From CAZDVQ01 sp964508975 (GTDB taxonomy: Bacteria > Bacteroidota > Bacteroidia > Chitinophagales > Saprospiraceae): 64,000 nucleotides of DNA. The notes below the pieces were generated by a model that ran no database searches, was not told where the DNA came from, and was given only the letters and a program-made list of their open reading frames with translations. The position numbers and the translations under genes are program-made. The DNA lies in contig CAZDVQ010000011.1 in assembly GCA_964508975.1 (NCBI GenBank), positions 31,178 through 95,177 of the forward strand, given 5' to 3'. This document shows positions 43,905 to 52,608 of the stretch, piece by piece. Position 1 is the stretch's first letter, and every line of letters begins with the position of its first letter.

Positions 43905-44597
43905 ATGAATTTCCAAGAGCTTTGGCCCGCATTTATGTTGGGTGTTTTGGGAAGTACCCACTGCGTGGGTATGTGTGGTGCTCTGGCACTCTCCTTACCT
44001 GGCTTAACACCCCAACAACCTATACTCTGGACTGCCCTAGGTTATAACCTGGGCCGAACCTTTACCTACAGTTTGCTTGGCCTATTAGGCGGCACCCTGG
44101 GCTTGGGTTTGGCATTATCGGGCTTCCAGCAAACGATTTCAATTATTTTTGGAGTACTCTTGGTGCTGATGGCCCTCGTGTCGTTCAGCATTGAGCATTA
44201 TTTAGTGCGTTTCAACCTGTTTCAACGCCTGAACCAGGGCGTGAAAAACAGCTTGGGAAAAGCCCTGAAAAGCACCGGGAAAAGTGCCCCATTGATTACG
44301 GGTCTTGCCAATGGTTTACTGCCTTGTGGCCTAGTTTATACCGCCTTGGCAGGGTCATTGACCACCAGCAGCACATTGGCGGGCGTGGTCTATATGGCCT
44401 TGTTTGGCCTGGGTACCTTACCTTTGATGCTGTCGCTTACCTTTGCGGGTAATGGTCTCCGGCCTATGTTGCGCAACCAGTTGCGCCGCATCATGCCGGT
44501 GTTCATGTTCTTGCTGGGCTTGTTCATCATTTACCGTAGCCTTGGCTTGGGTTTGCCTTTCAGCCCGGTTATCGGGGCTGATGGGTTGTGCCACTAG
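43905..44597 (+). CDS. SafE/DsbD_2-like membrane transporter
   Basis: 230 residues, six helices. GSTHCVGMCGALALSLPG carries the conserved N-terminal Cys/His-containing motif and ITGLANGLLPCGLVYTALAGSL the second. In cbb3 clusters this sulfite-exporter TauE/SafE (CcoH-adjacent, DsbD_2) protein is thought to aid copper or haem handling. Overlap-like spacing (5 bases) with ccoH indicates coupling. Confidence 0.9.
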   Translation: MNFQELWPAFMLGVLGSTHCVGMCGALALSLPGLTPQQPILWTALGYNLGRTFTYSLLGLLGGTLGLGLALSGFQQTISIIFGVLLVLMALVSFSIEHYLVRFNLFQRLNQGVKNSLGKALKSTGKSAPLITGLANGLLPCGLVYTALAGSLTTSSTLAGVVYMALFGLGTLPLMLSLTFAGNGLRPMLRNQLRRIMPVFMFLLGLFIIYRSLGLGLPFSPVIGADGLCH

Positions 44598-44736
44598 GTT
44601 TAGCGATTTTGAGATTTAGCGATTTTGAGATTTAGCCGGCGAGCGGAGTCTTGGGAAACAGACAGTCAATGGTGCGGGTAGAAAATTACTTCAGCAATAA
44701 ATTTTTTGTATTGAACGTGCGTATTGAAAAAAGAAT

Positions 44737-44744
44737 TATATTTG
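44737..44744 (+). promoter_or_regulatory. -7 element TATATTTG of the TetR operon
   Basis: Exact TAnnTTTG 39 bases ahead of the ATG at 44783, directly abutting the palindrome at 44744-44763. Confidence 0.65.
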
Positions 44745-44763
44745 TGAGTGAATATTCACTTAC
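44744..44763. promoter_or_regulatory. Putative TetR operator
   Basis: Core AGTGAATATTCACT is a perfect 14-base palindrome; the 20-base GTGAGTGAATATTCACTTAC has one mismatched pair. It covers the predicted transcription start, fitting repression by the TetR protein encoded second in the operon. Confidence 0.7.
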
Positions 44764-44782
44764 TATTTAAAACTGGACTATT

Positions 44783-45181
44783 ATGCACGGTAAAAACAAC
44801 ATCTCGATTGGTTTCTTGACCATGGGATTATTCATGGCTTATGGGTTTCTGCTAATTTACCTAAGAGATTTTGCTCCTGACAAAGAAGCTTGGGTTAATT
44901 CTTACAGCATAGGGAAGCATTTTGAAAGCAGATTGGCACACGTACATGGTAATTTATTCGCATTATTGAACATTGTGATAGGCTACCTCTTGCTGCAGTT
45001 TAAAGACAAGCTTATCCATGTCAAGTACATTTCTTGGTTAGCGTTAAGTGGTTTACTGATGCCATTAGGTATTTTATCTGAAGTTTACTTTGGAATGCCA
45101 CCTGTTTTGGTGTTGGTTGGAGCAATTACGATGACGGCTTCGGTAGTGTGGTTGGGCATATCATTTTTTAAAATTCAATAG
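44783..45181 (+). CDS. Hypothetical four-helix membrane protein (TetR operon)
   Basis: 132 residues, four predicted helices (IGFLTMGLFMAYGFLLIYL, LFALLNIVIGYLLLQF, WLALSGLLMPLGILSEVYF, VLVLVGAITMTASVVWLGI). It contains HFESRLAHVHGN, a conserved-looking His pair between helices 1 and 2 that could bind metal or haem. No family named. First gene of the TetR-controlled operon. Confidence 0.7.
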   Translation: MHGKNNISIGFLTMGLFMAYGFLLIYLRDFAPDKEAWVNSYSIGKHFESRLAHVHGNLFALLNIVIGYLLLQFKDKLIHVKYISWLALSGLLMPLGILSEVYFGMPPVLVLVGAITMTASVVWLGISFFKIQ

Positions 45182-45191
45182 TGCAAAAATT

Positions 45192-45818
45192 ATGAGCACA
45201 GATATTTCATCAAGGCAATTAGAAATAATCCGAGCAGCTGGTCAAATACTGACCAACGCCGGAGTGAGTGGCTTGACCATTAAAAACCTAGCAAAAGCGA
45301 TGGATTTCTCAGAAAGTGCCATTTATCGGCATTTTGCAAGCAAAGAAGACATTATCGTTGCCTTGTTGGAGTATCTGGCCAAAAGCCTAGAAGAGCGTTA
45401 TCAAACACTAGCCGATGAGCCTTTAGATGTAAAAACTCGCTTTGAGAAGATGTTCAACCATCAGTTTTCATTTTTTAAAGATAATCCATATTTCGCCGTA
45501 GCAGTTTTTTCTGATGGGCTATTGGAGGAGAGCGCCAGAATCAATGCGTGTATTTCGCAAATCATGAAGGTAAAAGTTAAGTATCTCCGGCCGATTATTG
45601 AAGCTGGTCAGAAAGATTCAATATTTACCGATGCGATTAGTGTAGATACCTTGATGCACGTAGTGATGGGGGCTGTGCGTTTGCAAATGTTTAAATGGCG
45701 ATTGGCAAATTTCGACTTTGATATAGTGGTGCAGGGGGCTCAGCTTATAGAGTCCTTGCTGCTTCTTCTGAAGAAAAACTCAATTTTTGAAATTAAAGCA
45801 ACAAATTATGAAAACTAA
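45192..45818 (+). CDS. TetR/AcrR-family transcriptional regulator
   Basis: 208 residues. N-terminal HTH (AAGQILTNAGVSGLTIKNLAKAMDFSESAIYRHFASKEDI, shown in part as GLTIKNLAKAMDFS and AIYRHFASKED) and a helical ligand domain. Likely autoregulates the operon through the palindrome at 44744-44763. Its last 11 bases overlap the next gene, indicating translational coupling. Confidence 0.93.
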   Translation: MSTDISSRQLEIIRAAGQILTNAGVSGLTIKNLAKAMDFSESAIYRHFASKEDIIVALLEYLAKSLEERYQTLADEPLDVKTRFEKMFNHQFSFFKDNPYFAVAVFSDGLLEESARINACISQIMKVKVKYLRPIIEAGQKDSIFTDAISVDTLMHVVMGAVRLQMFKWRLANFDFDIVVQGAQLIESLLLLLKKNSIFEIKATNYEN

Positions 45819-46281
45819 AGCTAGTATATTATTCTTTGTGGTACTTCTTATTGCGGGCTGCTCGCACAGTAGCGGCCATGAACACCAAGACGATACCCGT
45901 GACCACGCAAGTGACACCCATAAGCACGATCAGGGCGATACTAAACTCGATGCGTCGCTTTCATTGAATAATGGGAGCCGCTGGAAAGTGAATGAAACCA
46001 TGATGCCATTTGTAACTAAAATGGAAAAGGATATCTATGGGATAAATCCTGAATCGGTTAAGGATGCTAAATTGTTGGCAGAAACACTTCAGCAGCGAAT
46101 TGATTCCCTAACCTCAAATTGTACGATGGATGGCCAGGCTCACGATGAATTGCACAAATGGCTACTACCCCACATTGAGCTGGTTAAGGCTCTCTCCGAG
46201 GCCAATAGTTTGGAAGCTTCGGCTAAAATCCGTGAAGATCTAAAACAATCAATGAAAACCTTTGAACAGTATTTCGAATGA
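45808..46281 (+). CDS. His-rich lipoprotein
   Basis: 157 residues from the ATG at 45808 inside the TetR 3' end. Lipobox LLIAGC is followed by a His/Asp-rich segment (HEHQDDTRDHASDTHKHDQGD region, residues about 25-45), a plausible metal-binding site, then a helical domain (WKVNETMMPFVTKMEKDI). Likely periplasmic metal buffer or sensor. The family is not recognised by name. Confidence 0.75.
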   Translation: MKTKASILFFVVLLIAGCSHSSGHEHQDDTRDHASDTHKHDQGDTKLDASLSLNNGSRWKVNETMMPFVTKMEKDIYGINPESVKDAKLLAETLQQRIDSLTSNCTMDGQAHDELHKWLLPHIELVKALSEANSLEASAKIREDLKQSMKTFEQYFE

Positions 46282-46565
46282 ACATTACAGACTTACACAC
46301 GCTTGAAAAAGGCGTTTCGGCAGCCTCGCTCTTCAAAGGAGTTGTAGGGCAGGCTACGGCAATACAAATCTTAGAGGGGCAAACCCTCAAGGAACATTCA
46401 ACTCAAACAGCCGCACTACTCATTTGTATTAGTGGGGAAGCTTTGTTTGAATACGAAAGTGGAGAAAAACATCATCTGAAGGCTGGAGATTATGTTCAAA
46501 TTGAGCCACTGGTTAAACACTGGGTCGTTGCTTTGGAGGATACTCAACTTGTATTATTCAAATAG
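46278..46565 (+). CDS. Small cupin-domain protein
   Basis: 95 residues forming one cupin barrel: LKEHSTQTAALLICISGEALFEY (motif 1-like H) and HHLKAGDYVQIEPLVKHWVVAL (motif 2-like). Start overlaps the lipoprotein stop by 4 bases (ATGA). Probably acts with the His-rich lipoprotein in a metal or small-ligand response. Confidence 0.8.
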   Translation: MNITDLHTLEKGVSAASLFKGVVGQATAIQILEGQTLKEHSTQTAALLICISGEALFEYESGEKHHLKAGDYVQIEPLVKHWVVALEDTQLVLFK

Positions 46566-46740
46566 CTAGTCACTTGTGTACTGTGCTTGAATTAACGCCT
46601 GGCCCTTTTGGGTTTCCATTATAATAAATTACCTTTGTAAACTGATTTGGCTTATATCCAATTTCATGCGAGCTGTGGCTTCATTGGGGTGATGAAAGAC
46701 AAAACCATCAGGCTAATGCTATAAACGCCAAAATGAAGCC
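46566..46740. other. Leader-like region with -7 element TACCTTTG
   Basis: TACCTTTG at 46630-46637 has no ORF immediately after it. GTGGCTTCATT (46675-46685) and AATGAAGCCAC (46732-46742) form an inverted pair. If this promoter drives hemN, the leader would contain GRE-12. Confidence 0.4.
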
Positions 46741-46883
46741 ACCTTCGCGTGAGGTGGGTGGAAGGCGACCGCGAAGCGGGCGGTGCGCAACGCGCACTAA
46801 GCGCCCAGCGCACCTGGAACACACCGACCCCGAAGCGTTGGGCGCAATTTTGCGCCTCAAAAGCGAGGGGGCACGCCCAAAAA
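46741..46883 (-). repeat. GC-rich intergenic element GRE-12 (minus orientation)
   Basis: Ends GGGCACGCCCAAAAAT. A more divergent member with its own hairpins GCGAAGCGGGCGGTGCGCAA and TTGGGCGCAATTTTGCGCC. Confidence 0.75.
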
Positions 46884-46989
46884 TTAGCCTTTTTGAGTTT
46901 TAGCGTTTTTGAAGTTTAGGTAGTCTAGCCCAACTAAAAAATCAAAAATTCCATTTAGAAATGACTTTAGCCAAGTAATAAACGATGCC

Positions 46990-48351
46990 ATGAAAACCAC
47001 GCATAGCCCCGAGCTGATTAAGAAATACAATGTTCCCGCACCGCGCTACACCAGTTACCCCACGGTACCATACTGGGAGAACAACCTGTCGATTAGCGCC
47101 TGGAAAGATTGTCTGAAACATAGTTTTGACGATTCGAAAGCCATCAGCATTTATGTGCACCTGCCATTTTGCGAGAGCTTGTGTACCTATTGCGCCTGTA
47201 ATACCAGGATAACCAAGCGCCACTCGGTGGAGGAACCTTACCTCAAGGCAGTGCTGAAAGAATGGCAAATGTACCTGGACATACTGGGCGACCGACCCAT
47301 TATCAAGGAAATTCACCTGGGTGGTGGAACCCCAACTTTTTTCTCGCCCGAGAACCTAGGCACTTTAGTAAGCGGTCTTTTAGCAGGTGGGCAAATTGGC
47401 GCAACACCCGAGTTTGCCTTTGAAGGCCACCCCGCCAACACCACTGCCGAGCATTTACAGACCCTGTACGCGCTTGGCTTCACACGAGTTAGCTTCGGTA
47501 TCCAAGATTTTGATGAAAAAATTATGGACGTGATTAACCGTTACCAAAGTTTTGAGCAAGTAGCCTACGTGACCAATGAAGCTCGCCGGGTAGGTTACAC
47601 CAGTATCAACTATGACCTAGTGTTTGGCCTGCCATTTCAAACCTTGGAAACCATTACAGATACCATCAGCCAAGTATTGACGTTGCGCCCTGAGCGCATT
47701 GCATTTTATAGCTACGCGCACGTGCCATGGGTAAAACCGGGCCAGCGCAAATTCTCGGAAGTAGACCTCCCGTCCGATGGCGAAAAACGCGCCTTGTATG
47801 AAGCTGGACGCAAACTTTTTGAATCGGCAGGTTATGTTGAGGTAGGCATGGACCACTTCGCCTTGCCCAACGACGAGCTATGTTTGGCCCAAGACAATGG
47901 TACGCTACACCGCAACTTCATGGGATACACCACCAGCACGGCCAAGACCATTATTGCACTGGGCGTTTCGGCCATCAGCGACGCTTGGTATGGTTTTGCG
48001 CAAAACGAAAAAGTGGTTGAAGCTTACCAGAAAACCATAGAGGAAGGCTTCCTGGCTGTAGAACGCGGCCACGTGCTAAGCGATGAAGACTTAATCCTGC
48101 GCCAGCATATTCTAAACCTGATGTGCCGTTTTGAAACCAGTTGGGACGACCCCAAGGTTGATATCGAAGCCCTACGGCTGGGTGTTGCAGCCCTCGACGA
48201 AATGGAAAAAGATGGTTTAGTTATACGCTCGGCCACAAAGCTGGAAGTAACGCCTGCCGGGCGCGCGTTTGTGCGCAATGTGTGTATGGCACTCGATGCA
48301 AGGTTGCGTGCCAAAAAGCCCGATAGCCGCATTTTTAGTGCTGCAGTGTGA
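46990..48351 (+). CDS. hemN: Oxygen-independent coproporphyrinogen III oxidase
   Basis: Radical-SAM enzyme of haem biosynthesis; 453 residues, full HemN length. Radical SAM cysteines C61, C65 and C68 in HLPFCESLCTYCACN, HLGGGTPTFF, EGHPANTT, RVSFGIQDFD, and the C-terminal HemN domain. The fourth cysteine C70 typical of HemN (CxxxCxxCxC) is present. Placed near the cbb3 locus it supports haem supply at low oxygen. Confidence 0.96.
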   Translation: MKTTHSPELIKKYNVPAPRYTSYPTVPYWENNLSISAWKDCLKHSFDDSKAISIYVHLPFCESLCTYCACNTRITKRHSVEEPYLKAVLKEWQMYLDILGDRPIIKEIHLGGGTPTFFSPENLGTLVSGLLAGGQIGATPEFAFEGHPANTTAEHLQTLYALGFTRVSFGIQDFDEKIMDVINRYQSFEQVAYVTNEARRVGYTSINYDLVFGLPFQTLETITDTISQVLTLRPERIAFYSYAHVPWVKPGQRKFSEVDLPSDGEKRALYEAGRKLFESAGYVEVGMDHFALPNDELCLAQDNGTLHRNFMGYTTSTAKTIIALGVSAISDAWYGFAQNEKVVEAYQKTIEEGFLAVERGHVLSDEDLILRQHILNLMCRFETSWDDPKVDIEALRLGVAALDEMEKDGLVIRSATKLEVTPAGRAFVRNVCMALDARLRAKKPDSRIFSAAV

Positions 48352-48440
48352 TACTCATCCACACTTTAGGGACTTTTATCGCTTTGTTCTAGTGTTTTGA
48401 GCTAGATGCCATATTTTTACATCAAGCTAAAAAGAATGTA

Positions 48441-49490
48441 ATGGCCCTAGCACGAAAAGATTTGTTGAAGTACCTCGTCCCCGGTATAGTATTCATGGTG
48501 TTGCCCACCTTGATGATGCCAGGGCATGGATGGTCCTTGAGTGAAATTGTGGCCACCCCCAATGTACGTTTATCGTTGGTGTTGAACGTTTACATGTTGG
48601 GTGTTTTTTACTGGAACTATTCCAGTTGGTTACCTAGGTTTTACTTTGAGCAAAAGTATTGGACGTACATTGCTTATTTATTAGCGGCATTTTCGGTAAT
48701 TATACTGCTGATTGTTCTTTTTGACCAGCCACCACATTTGAGTCATGGGCCACGTGTAGGCCCAAGTGGTATAGTCATGCGGCATCCACGGCCATTTTTG
48801 CCTTTATTCCCGGTATTGGTTAACTTCTTGCTTTTTTCGACGGGAATCTTGGTAGGGCTGTTCTTAAAATCGAAGACCTTGTTGGAAACGGCAAGGCAAG
48901 AAAAATTGAATGCCGAGTTGTCGTACCTGAAATCGCAGATTAACCCACATTTTTTGTTCAATACATTGAACGTGATATATGCGCAGGCCTTACAGGAAGA
49001 GGCCGAGCAAACGGCGAGCAGCATGTTGAAACTATCGGGTATGATGCGCTACGTGGTGACCGAGGCATCAAACGATTATGTGTCCCTTGAGCGGGAGATT
49101 GCATACATTAACGATTACATCCAGCTACAGCGGTATAGGCTTGCCCCAAATGTACGCTTGGAGTACATTGCTCCCAGCCAAGTCCCCGCATTACAGATAG
49201 CACCAATTATCCTCGTGCCCTTCATCGAGAATGCATTCAAATATGGTGTAAACCCGGAAGAAAATTCGGACATTTACATATCCATCAGCGTAGAGGGTTC
49301 GGTGTTGAAGCTGGTAGTTAGGAATAACGTGGTCAGTGTGCGGCACTTTGAGGAGCATTATTCCAACCAAGGTATTTCCAACACTCGTAATCGCCTATCC
49401 TTGCTATACCCTGGCTTGCACGAGCTTAACATTAAGCAAAGCGAGCAGCAGTTTATTGTTGAATTGACCATTAACCTTGGAGACAAATGA
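48441..49490 (+). CDS. LytS/YehU-type sensor histidine kinase
   Basis: 349 residues. Four membrane helices (to about residue 142), then a His_kinase domain with the phospho-acceptor H170 in SQINPHFLFNTLN, and an ATPase lid (IAPIILVPFIENAFKYG). No extracellular sensor domain is evident. Its stop overlaps the response regulator start by 4 bases (ATGA). Confidence 0.93.
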   Translation: MALARKDLLKYLVPGIVFMVLPTLMMPGHGWSLSEIVATPNVRLSLVLNVYMLGVFYWNYSSWLPRFYFEQKYWTYIAYLLAAFSVIILLIVLFDQPPHLSHGPRVGPSGIVMRHPRPFLPLFPVLVNFLLFSTGILVGLFLKSKTLLETARQEKLNAELSYLKSQINPHFLFNTLNVIYAQALQEEAEQTASSMLKLSGMMRYVVTEASNDYVSLEREIAYINDYIQLQRYRLAPNVRLEYIAPSQVPALQIAPIILVPFIENAFKYGVNPEENSDIYISISVEGSVLKLVVRNNVVSVRHFEEHYSNQGISNTRNRLSLLYPGLHELNIKQSEQQFIVELTINLGDK

Positions 49491-50176
49491 TCCATGCCAT
49501 TGCTATAGATGATGAGCCATTGCCCTTGCAAATACTTGAACAGTTTTGCCGTAAATCGGATGTGCTACAGCTCGACAAAACATTTACGCAGACAAGCGAG
49601 GCCATGCGCTACTTTAAAAATTACCCGGTAGATTTATTGTTCTTGGATATTCAGATGCCAGTGGTATCGGGCATTGATTTTTATAAATCGCTTGGGCAAA
49701 ACACCATGGTTATATTTACAACCGCCCACAGTCAATATGCCGTACAAGGTTTTGAATTGAGCGCCATTGACTATTTGCTAAAGCCTTATTCGTTTGAGCG
49801 CTTTACGCAAGCTGTCCAGAAGGCCAAGGTTTATTACGATTACCTTAAGGCCGACGAGCAACAGGCGCAGCATATATTTTTCAGGGTTGACTATAGCCTG
49901 GTACAAGTAGCCTTAAAAGATATACAGTATATCGAGTCGTTTGGCGATTACCTCAAAGTACACCTAGAGGGTAAGCAAAAAGCCTTGACCATGCGGATGA
50001 CGATGAAGGAAATGGCTGAAAAACTACCGGCACAGCGTTTTTTTAGGGTACATCGCTCGTATATTATTCCACTGGATCGCATTCAGAAAATCAGGCACAA
50101 GGTGGTGATGGTTGCAGATGTGGACATACCAATAGGCGCCGCATTTGAAGAAGAGTTTTTGCTGAAAATCAAGTGA
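49487..50176 (+). CDS. LytTR-family response regulator
   Basis: 229 residues. Receiver domain with acidic pocket D8/D9 and phospho-acceptor D54 (LFLDIQMP), K104-equivalent LLKPYSF, then a LytTR DNA-binding domain (IFFRVDYSLVQVALKDIQYIESFGDYLKVH in part, RFFRVHRSYIIPLDRI). Output target unknown. Paired with the LytS kinase. Confidence 0.94.
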   Translation: MIHAIAIDDEPLPLQILEQFCRKSDVLQLDKTFTQTSEAMRYFKNYPVDLLFLDIQMPVVSGIDFYKSLGQNTMVIFTTAHSQYAVQGFELSAIDYLLKPYSFERFTQAVQKAKVYYDYLKADEQQAQHIFFRVDYSLVQVALKDIQYIESFGDYLKVHLEGKQKALTMRMTMKEMAEKLPAQRFFRVHRSYIIPLDRIQKIRHKVVMVADVDIPIGAAFEEEFLLKIK

Positions 50177-50223
50177 TTAGCCTATAACTTTAGCCTGTAT
50201 TTGGTTTTTTGGAAATTGCGCAC

Positions 50224-50231
50224 TACCTTTG
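50224..50231 (+). promoter_or_regulatory. -7 element TACCTTTG for the NlpC/P60 gene
   Basis: Exact TAnnTTTG, 40 bases before the ATG at 50271; supports that start over the one at 50229, which overlaps it. Confidence 0.65.
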
Positions 50232-50270
50232 CATTTCTACCTCCTCTCTACTCCCCAAGTACAAAACACT

Positions 50271-50831
50271 ATGAAGCGCTTAAACTGGTTAAACCCGGGT
50301 ATAGCTATACTCTTTATCATATTATTGTTTAGCTCTGCCTGTAAGGTTAAAAGAAACACTGGATTATCTGGTGTTCGAGTGATAAAATCTGAGACCAAAG
50401 CTGAAGAACCCAAGCCTGAGGCGCTGGATGCCGAATCGGCGTTGCGTTACAGTGCGGTTGACTATGCCAAACAATATATTGGCTCCCGTTACAAATATGC
50501 TGGACGTGACCCAAGTGGTTTTGATTGTTCTGGCTTCACGAGTTATGTGTTGAAACAGCAGAACGTGAGCGTGTCTCCTGCCTCTAGGACACAGGCTACC
50601 GAGGGCCGTGAAGTTCCCTTGAGCCAAGTTAAGCCAGGCGATCTAGTGTTTTTTAGCCGTAGCGGTAAAGGCGGTAGCGTTACCCACGTGGCCATGGTCA
50701 TAGACAATAAACCTGACGGTATTTATGTCATCCACAGTACAAGTTCTAGGGGTGTAATGATTGATAATATCAGCACATCAGCGTACTGGAAACCTAAAAC
50801 ATTGTTTGCCCGGGACGTCATCAGCAAATAG
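50271..50831 (+). CDS. NlpC/P60 (C40) peptidoglycan hydrolase lipoprotein
   Basis: 186 residues. Lipobox FSSAC (Cys24) after one hydrophobic segment, then an NlpC/P60 domain with the catalytic Cys86 (GFDCSGFTSYVL), His139 (VTHVAMVID) and third polar His155 (YVIHS). Hydrolyses peptide crosslinks in the envelope. Single gene with its own promoter. Confidence 0.94.
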   Translation: MKRLNWLNPGIAILFIILLFSSACKVKRNTGLSGVRVIKSETKAEEPKPEALDAESALRYSAVDYAKQYIGSRYKYAGRDPSGFDCSGFTSYVLKQQNVSVSPASRTQATEGREVPLSQVKPGDLVFFSRSGKGGSVTHVAMVIDNKPDGIYVIHSTSSRGVMIDNISTSAYWKPKTLFARDVISK

Positions 50832-50840
50832 TGCTGGGAT

Positions 50841-50954
50841 TTTTTGGGCGGTCCCCTCGGCCTTCGGCCTTGGGGCGCTACGTTTCGCGGCTCGCTGTTC
50901 GCTCGGCCCCTGCGGGGCTGGCGCGTTGCGCCACCGCTTCACATCGCTACCGCG
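50841..50954 (+). repeat. GC-rich intergenic element GRE-13 (plus orientation)
   Basis: Starts TTTTTGGGCGGTCC and ends TTCACATCGCTACCGCG. Close to GRE-9. Confidence 0.85.
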
Positions 50955-51100
50955 TGTTAGTTGGTAGTTGGTTGTTGATAGTTGGTAGTATCTCGGAGCT
51001 CTGAAATACCGTGTTCTAGTAACATGTTGATCTGCTAGGAGCGGTGTGGTAAATGACATTTAATCCATTGATAATTAACCATTAATCATTAAAAAAAAAC
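50955..51100. other. Spacer between GRE-13 and GRE-14
   Basis: Contains GTTAGTTGGTAGTTGG-type short repeats (as at 9277-9358) and an ATTAACCATTAATCATTA motif akin to the mini-repeat in the other two close GRE pairs. No ORF or RNA seen. Confidence 0.5.
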
Positions 51101-51295
51101 GGTGGCTTTGCCGCCGTTGCTAGCGTTAGCTGCCTGTAGGGCCGCGCTGTAGGCGCGGGTGCGAAGCACGGAGCGAAGCGAACCACGAAGTGCTCCGTAA
51201 GGGCGCAACGCGACCGCACGAACCCCTGCGGGAGCGGCGACGCTCCCGCAGGGGCGTATTGTATACGCCCCCGCAAAGCGGCGCAACGCCCAAAA
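51101..51295 (-). repeat. GC-rich intergenic element GRE-14 (minus orientation)
   Basis: The longest copy; ends GGCGCAACGCCCAAAAATCC. Includes perfect hairpins CCCCTGCGGGAGCGG-type and GGGGCGTATTGTATACGCCC. Confidence 0.8.
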
Positions 51296-51448
51296 ATCCA
51301 AAATCAAATTTGCTGGTTTAAGCCTAGTATAACTTGGTTTTTACCCCTGTGGAACCCTTATGCTAGCAGTACCCACATCGTGTTTCCGTTAACGAATATT
51401 TAAGGAATTTAGGCATTATTATTGAAAAGCCTTAAGAAAAATGTAAGC

Positions 51449-52141
51449 ATGAGCAAAATATTACTTGTAGAAGACGACCAGAATTTCGGCGACGTACTCT
51501 GTTCGTACTTGGAATTGAATGGATACGATGTTACCTTGGCCAACGATGGCCAAAAGGGCCTAGATAGCTATCTTGCAAATGATTACGACCTTTGCATCCT
51601 GGATGTGATGATGCCCAAGATGGATGGTTTTACCTTGGGCAAGGAAATCAAGAAGCACAATAAAGAAATGCCCCTGATTTTCCTGACGGCCAAAACCATG
51701 AAAGAAGATATCATCGAGGGTTTCAAGCTTGGGGCCGATGATTATATCTCGAAGCCGTTCAACTCGGAAGAGCTTTTGTACCGCATTCAAGCTATTTTGA
51801 AGCGTAGCACTAAGGTTAGTGAGCCTTCAAAGACAGAATTTACGAGCTTCCAGCTAGGCGATTATACCTTCAATTACCCGCTACGCACCTTGGTGAGAGG
51901 AGAGGAACAGGAAAAAATGTCGCCCAAAGAAGCAGAACTGCTCAAGCTATTCTGTACGCATATCAACAAGGTATTACCCCGTACTACTGCCCTGGTCGAA
52001 ATATGGAACGAGGACAACTACTTTACGGCCCGTAGTATGGATGTGTTCGTGACCAAACTACGCAAGTACCTTAAGGATGATCCACGGGTTGAAATCGTGA
52101 ATATCCACGGGAATGGTTTCCAGCTGAAGGTTGAAGCTTAA
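51449..52141 (+). CDS. OmpR-family response regulator (orphan)
   Basis: 230 residues from the ATG at 51449; a TTG start 27 bases earlier is weaker. Receiver with D9/D10 and phospho-acceptor D52 (CILDVMMPKMDG), K-site SKPFNSEELLYRI, then a winged-helix OmpR/PhoB DNA-binding domain (LLKLFCTHINKVLPRTTALVEIW in part, SMDVFVTKLRKYL). No kinase is adjacent. Confidence 0.94.
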   Translation: MSKILLVEDDQNFGDVLCSYLELNGYDVTLANDGQKGLDSYLANDYDLCILDVMMPKMDGFTLGKEIKKHNKEMPLIFLTAKTMKEDIIEGFKLGADDYISKPFNSEELLYRIQAILKRSTKVSEPSKTEFTSFQLGDYTFNYPLRTLVRGEEQEKMSPKEAELLKLFCTHINKVLPRTTALVEIWNEDNYFTARSMDVFVTKLRKYLKDDPRVEIVNIHGNGFQLKVEA

Positions 52142-52172
52142 ACTTACATTTACTCCGCTTCGTACATTTGCT

Positions 52173-52180
52173 TACCTTTG
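52173..52180 (+). promoter_or_regulatory. -7 element TACCTTTG for the 125-aa gene and thiL
   Basis: Exact TAnnTTTG, 43 bases before the ATG at 52223. Confidence 0.65.
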
Positions 52181-52222
52181 CAGTATCAAATGGCGTAAGC
52201 CTGTATTTTAAATTAAGTTATC

Positions 52223-52600
52223 ATGGCTATTAGTTTTCGTAAACCACTACTTATTGTAAGTGCCGTCATTATCGGTCTACTTGCATTGTTTCTCGCTTTT
52301 GCCCACATGGCGAATTACTCTGACGGCTACCGTGCGGGTACCATCGTAAAAATGAGCCACAAAGGTTGGCTGTTCAAAACCTACGAAGGACAATTGCAAA
52401 CGGGTTCAGTACAATCAGGGGCAGCAACGGTGTGGGAGTTTTCGGTAGCACCTAGCAACAAGGAAGTCTTGGCCCAAATTGAAACGGCTGTAGACAAAGG
52501 CCACCGCGTGAAACTATACTACGCTGAAAAAATTGTCCGCTTGCCTTGGCGTGGAGACACCAGGCATTTTGTATATAAAGTTGAAGAGCTCGCTAACTAA
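52223..52600 (+). CDS. Conserved single-helix membrane protein (125 aa)
   Basis: One N-terminal helix (PLLIVSAVIIGLLALFLAFA) and a basic beta-rich domain (GWLFKTYEGQLQTG, HRVKLYYAEKIVRLPWRGD). This is a widespread Bacteroidota family sometimes mislabelled 6-phosphogluconate dehydrogenase; no enzyme motif is present. Eight bases before thiL and probably co-transcribed. Confidence 0.75.
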   Translation: MAISFRKPLLIVSAVIIGLLALFLAFAHMANYSDGYRAGTIVKMSHKGWLFKTYEGQLQTGSVQSGAATVWEFSVAPSNKEVLAQIETAVDKGHRVKLYYAEKIVRLPWRGDTRHFVYKVEELAN

Positions 52601-52608
52601 AACCCAGC

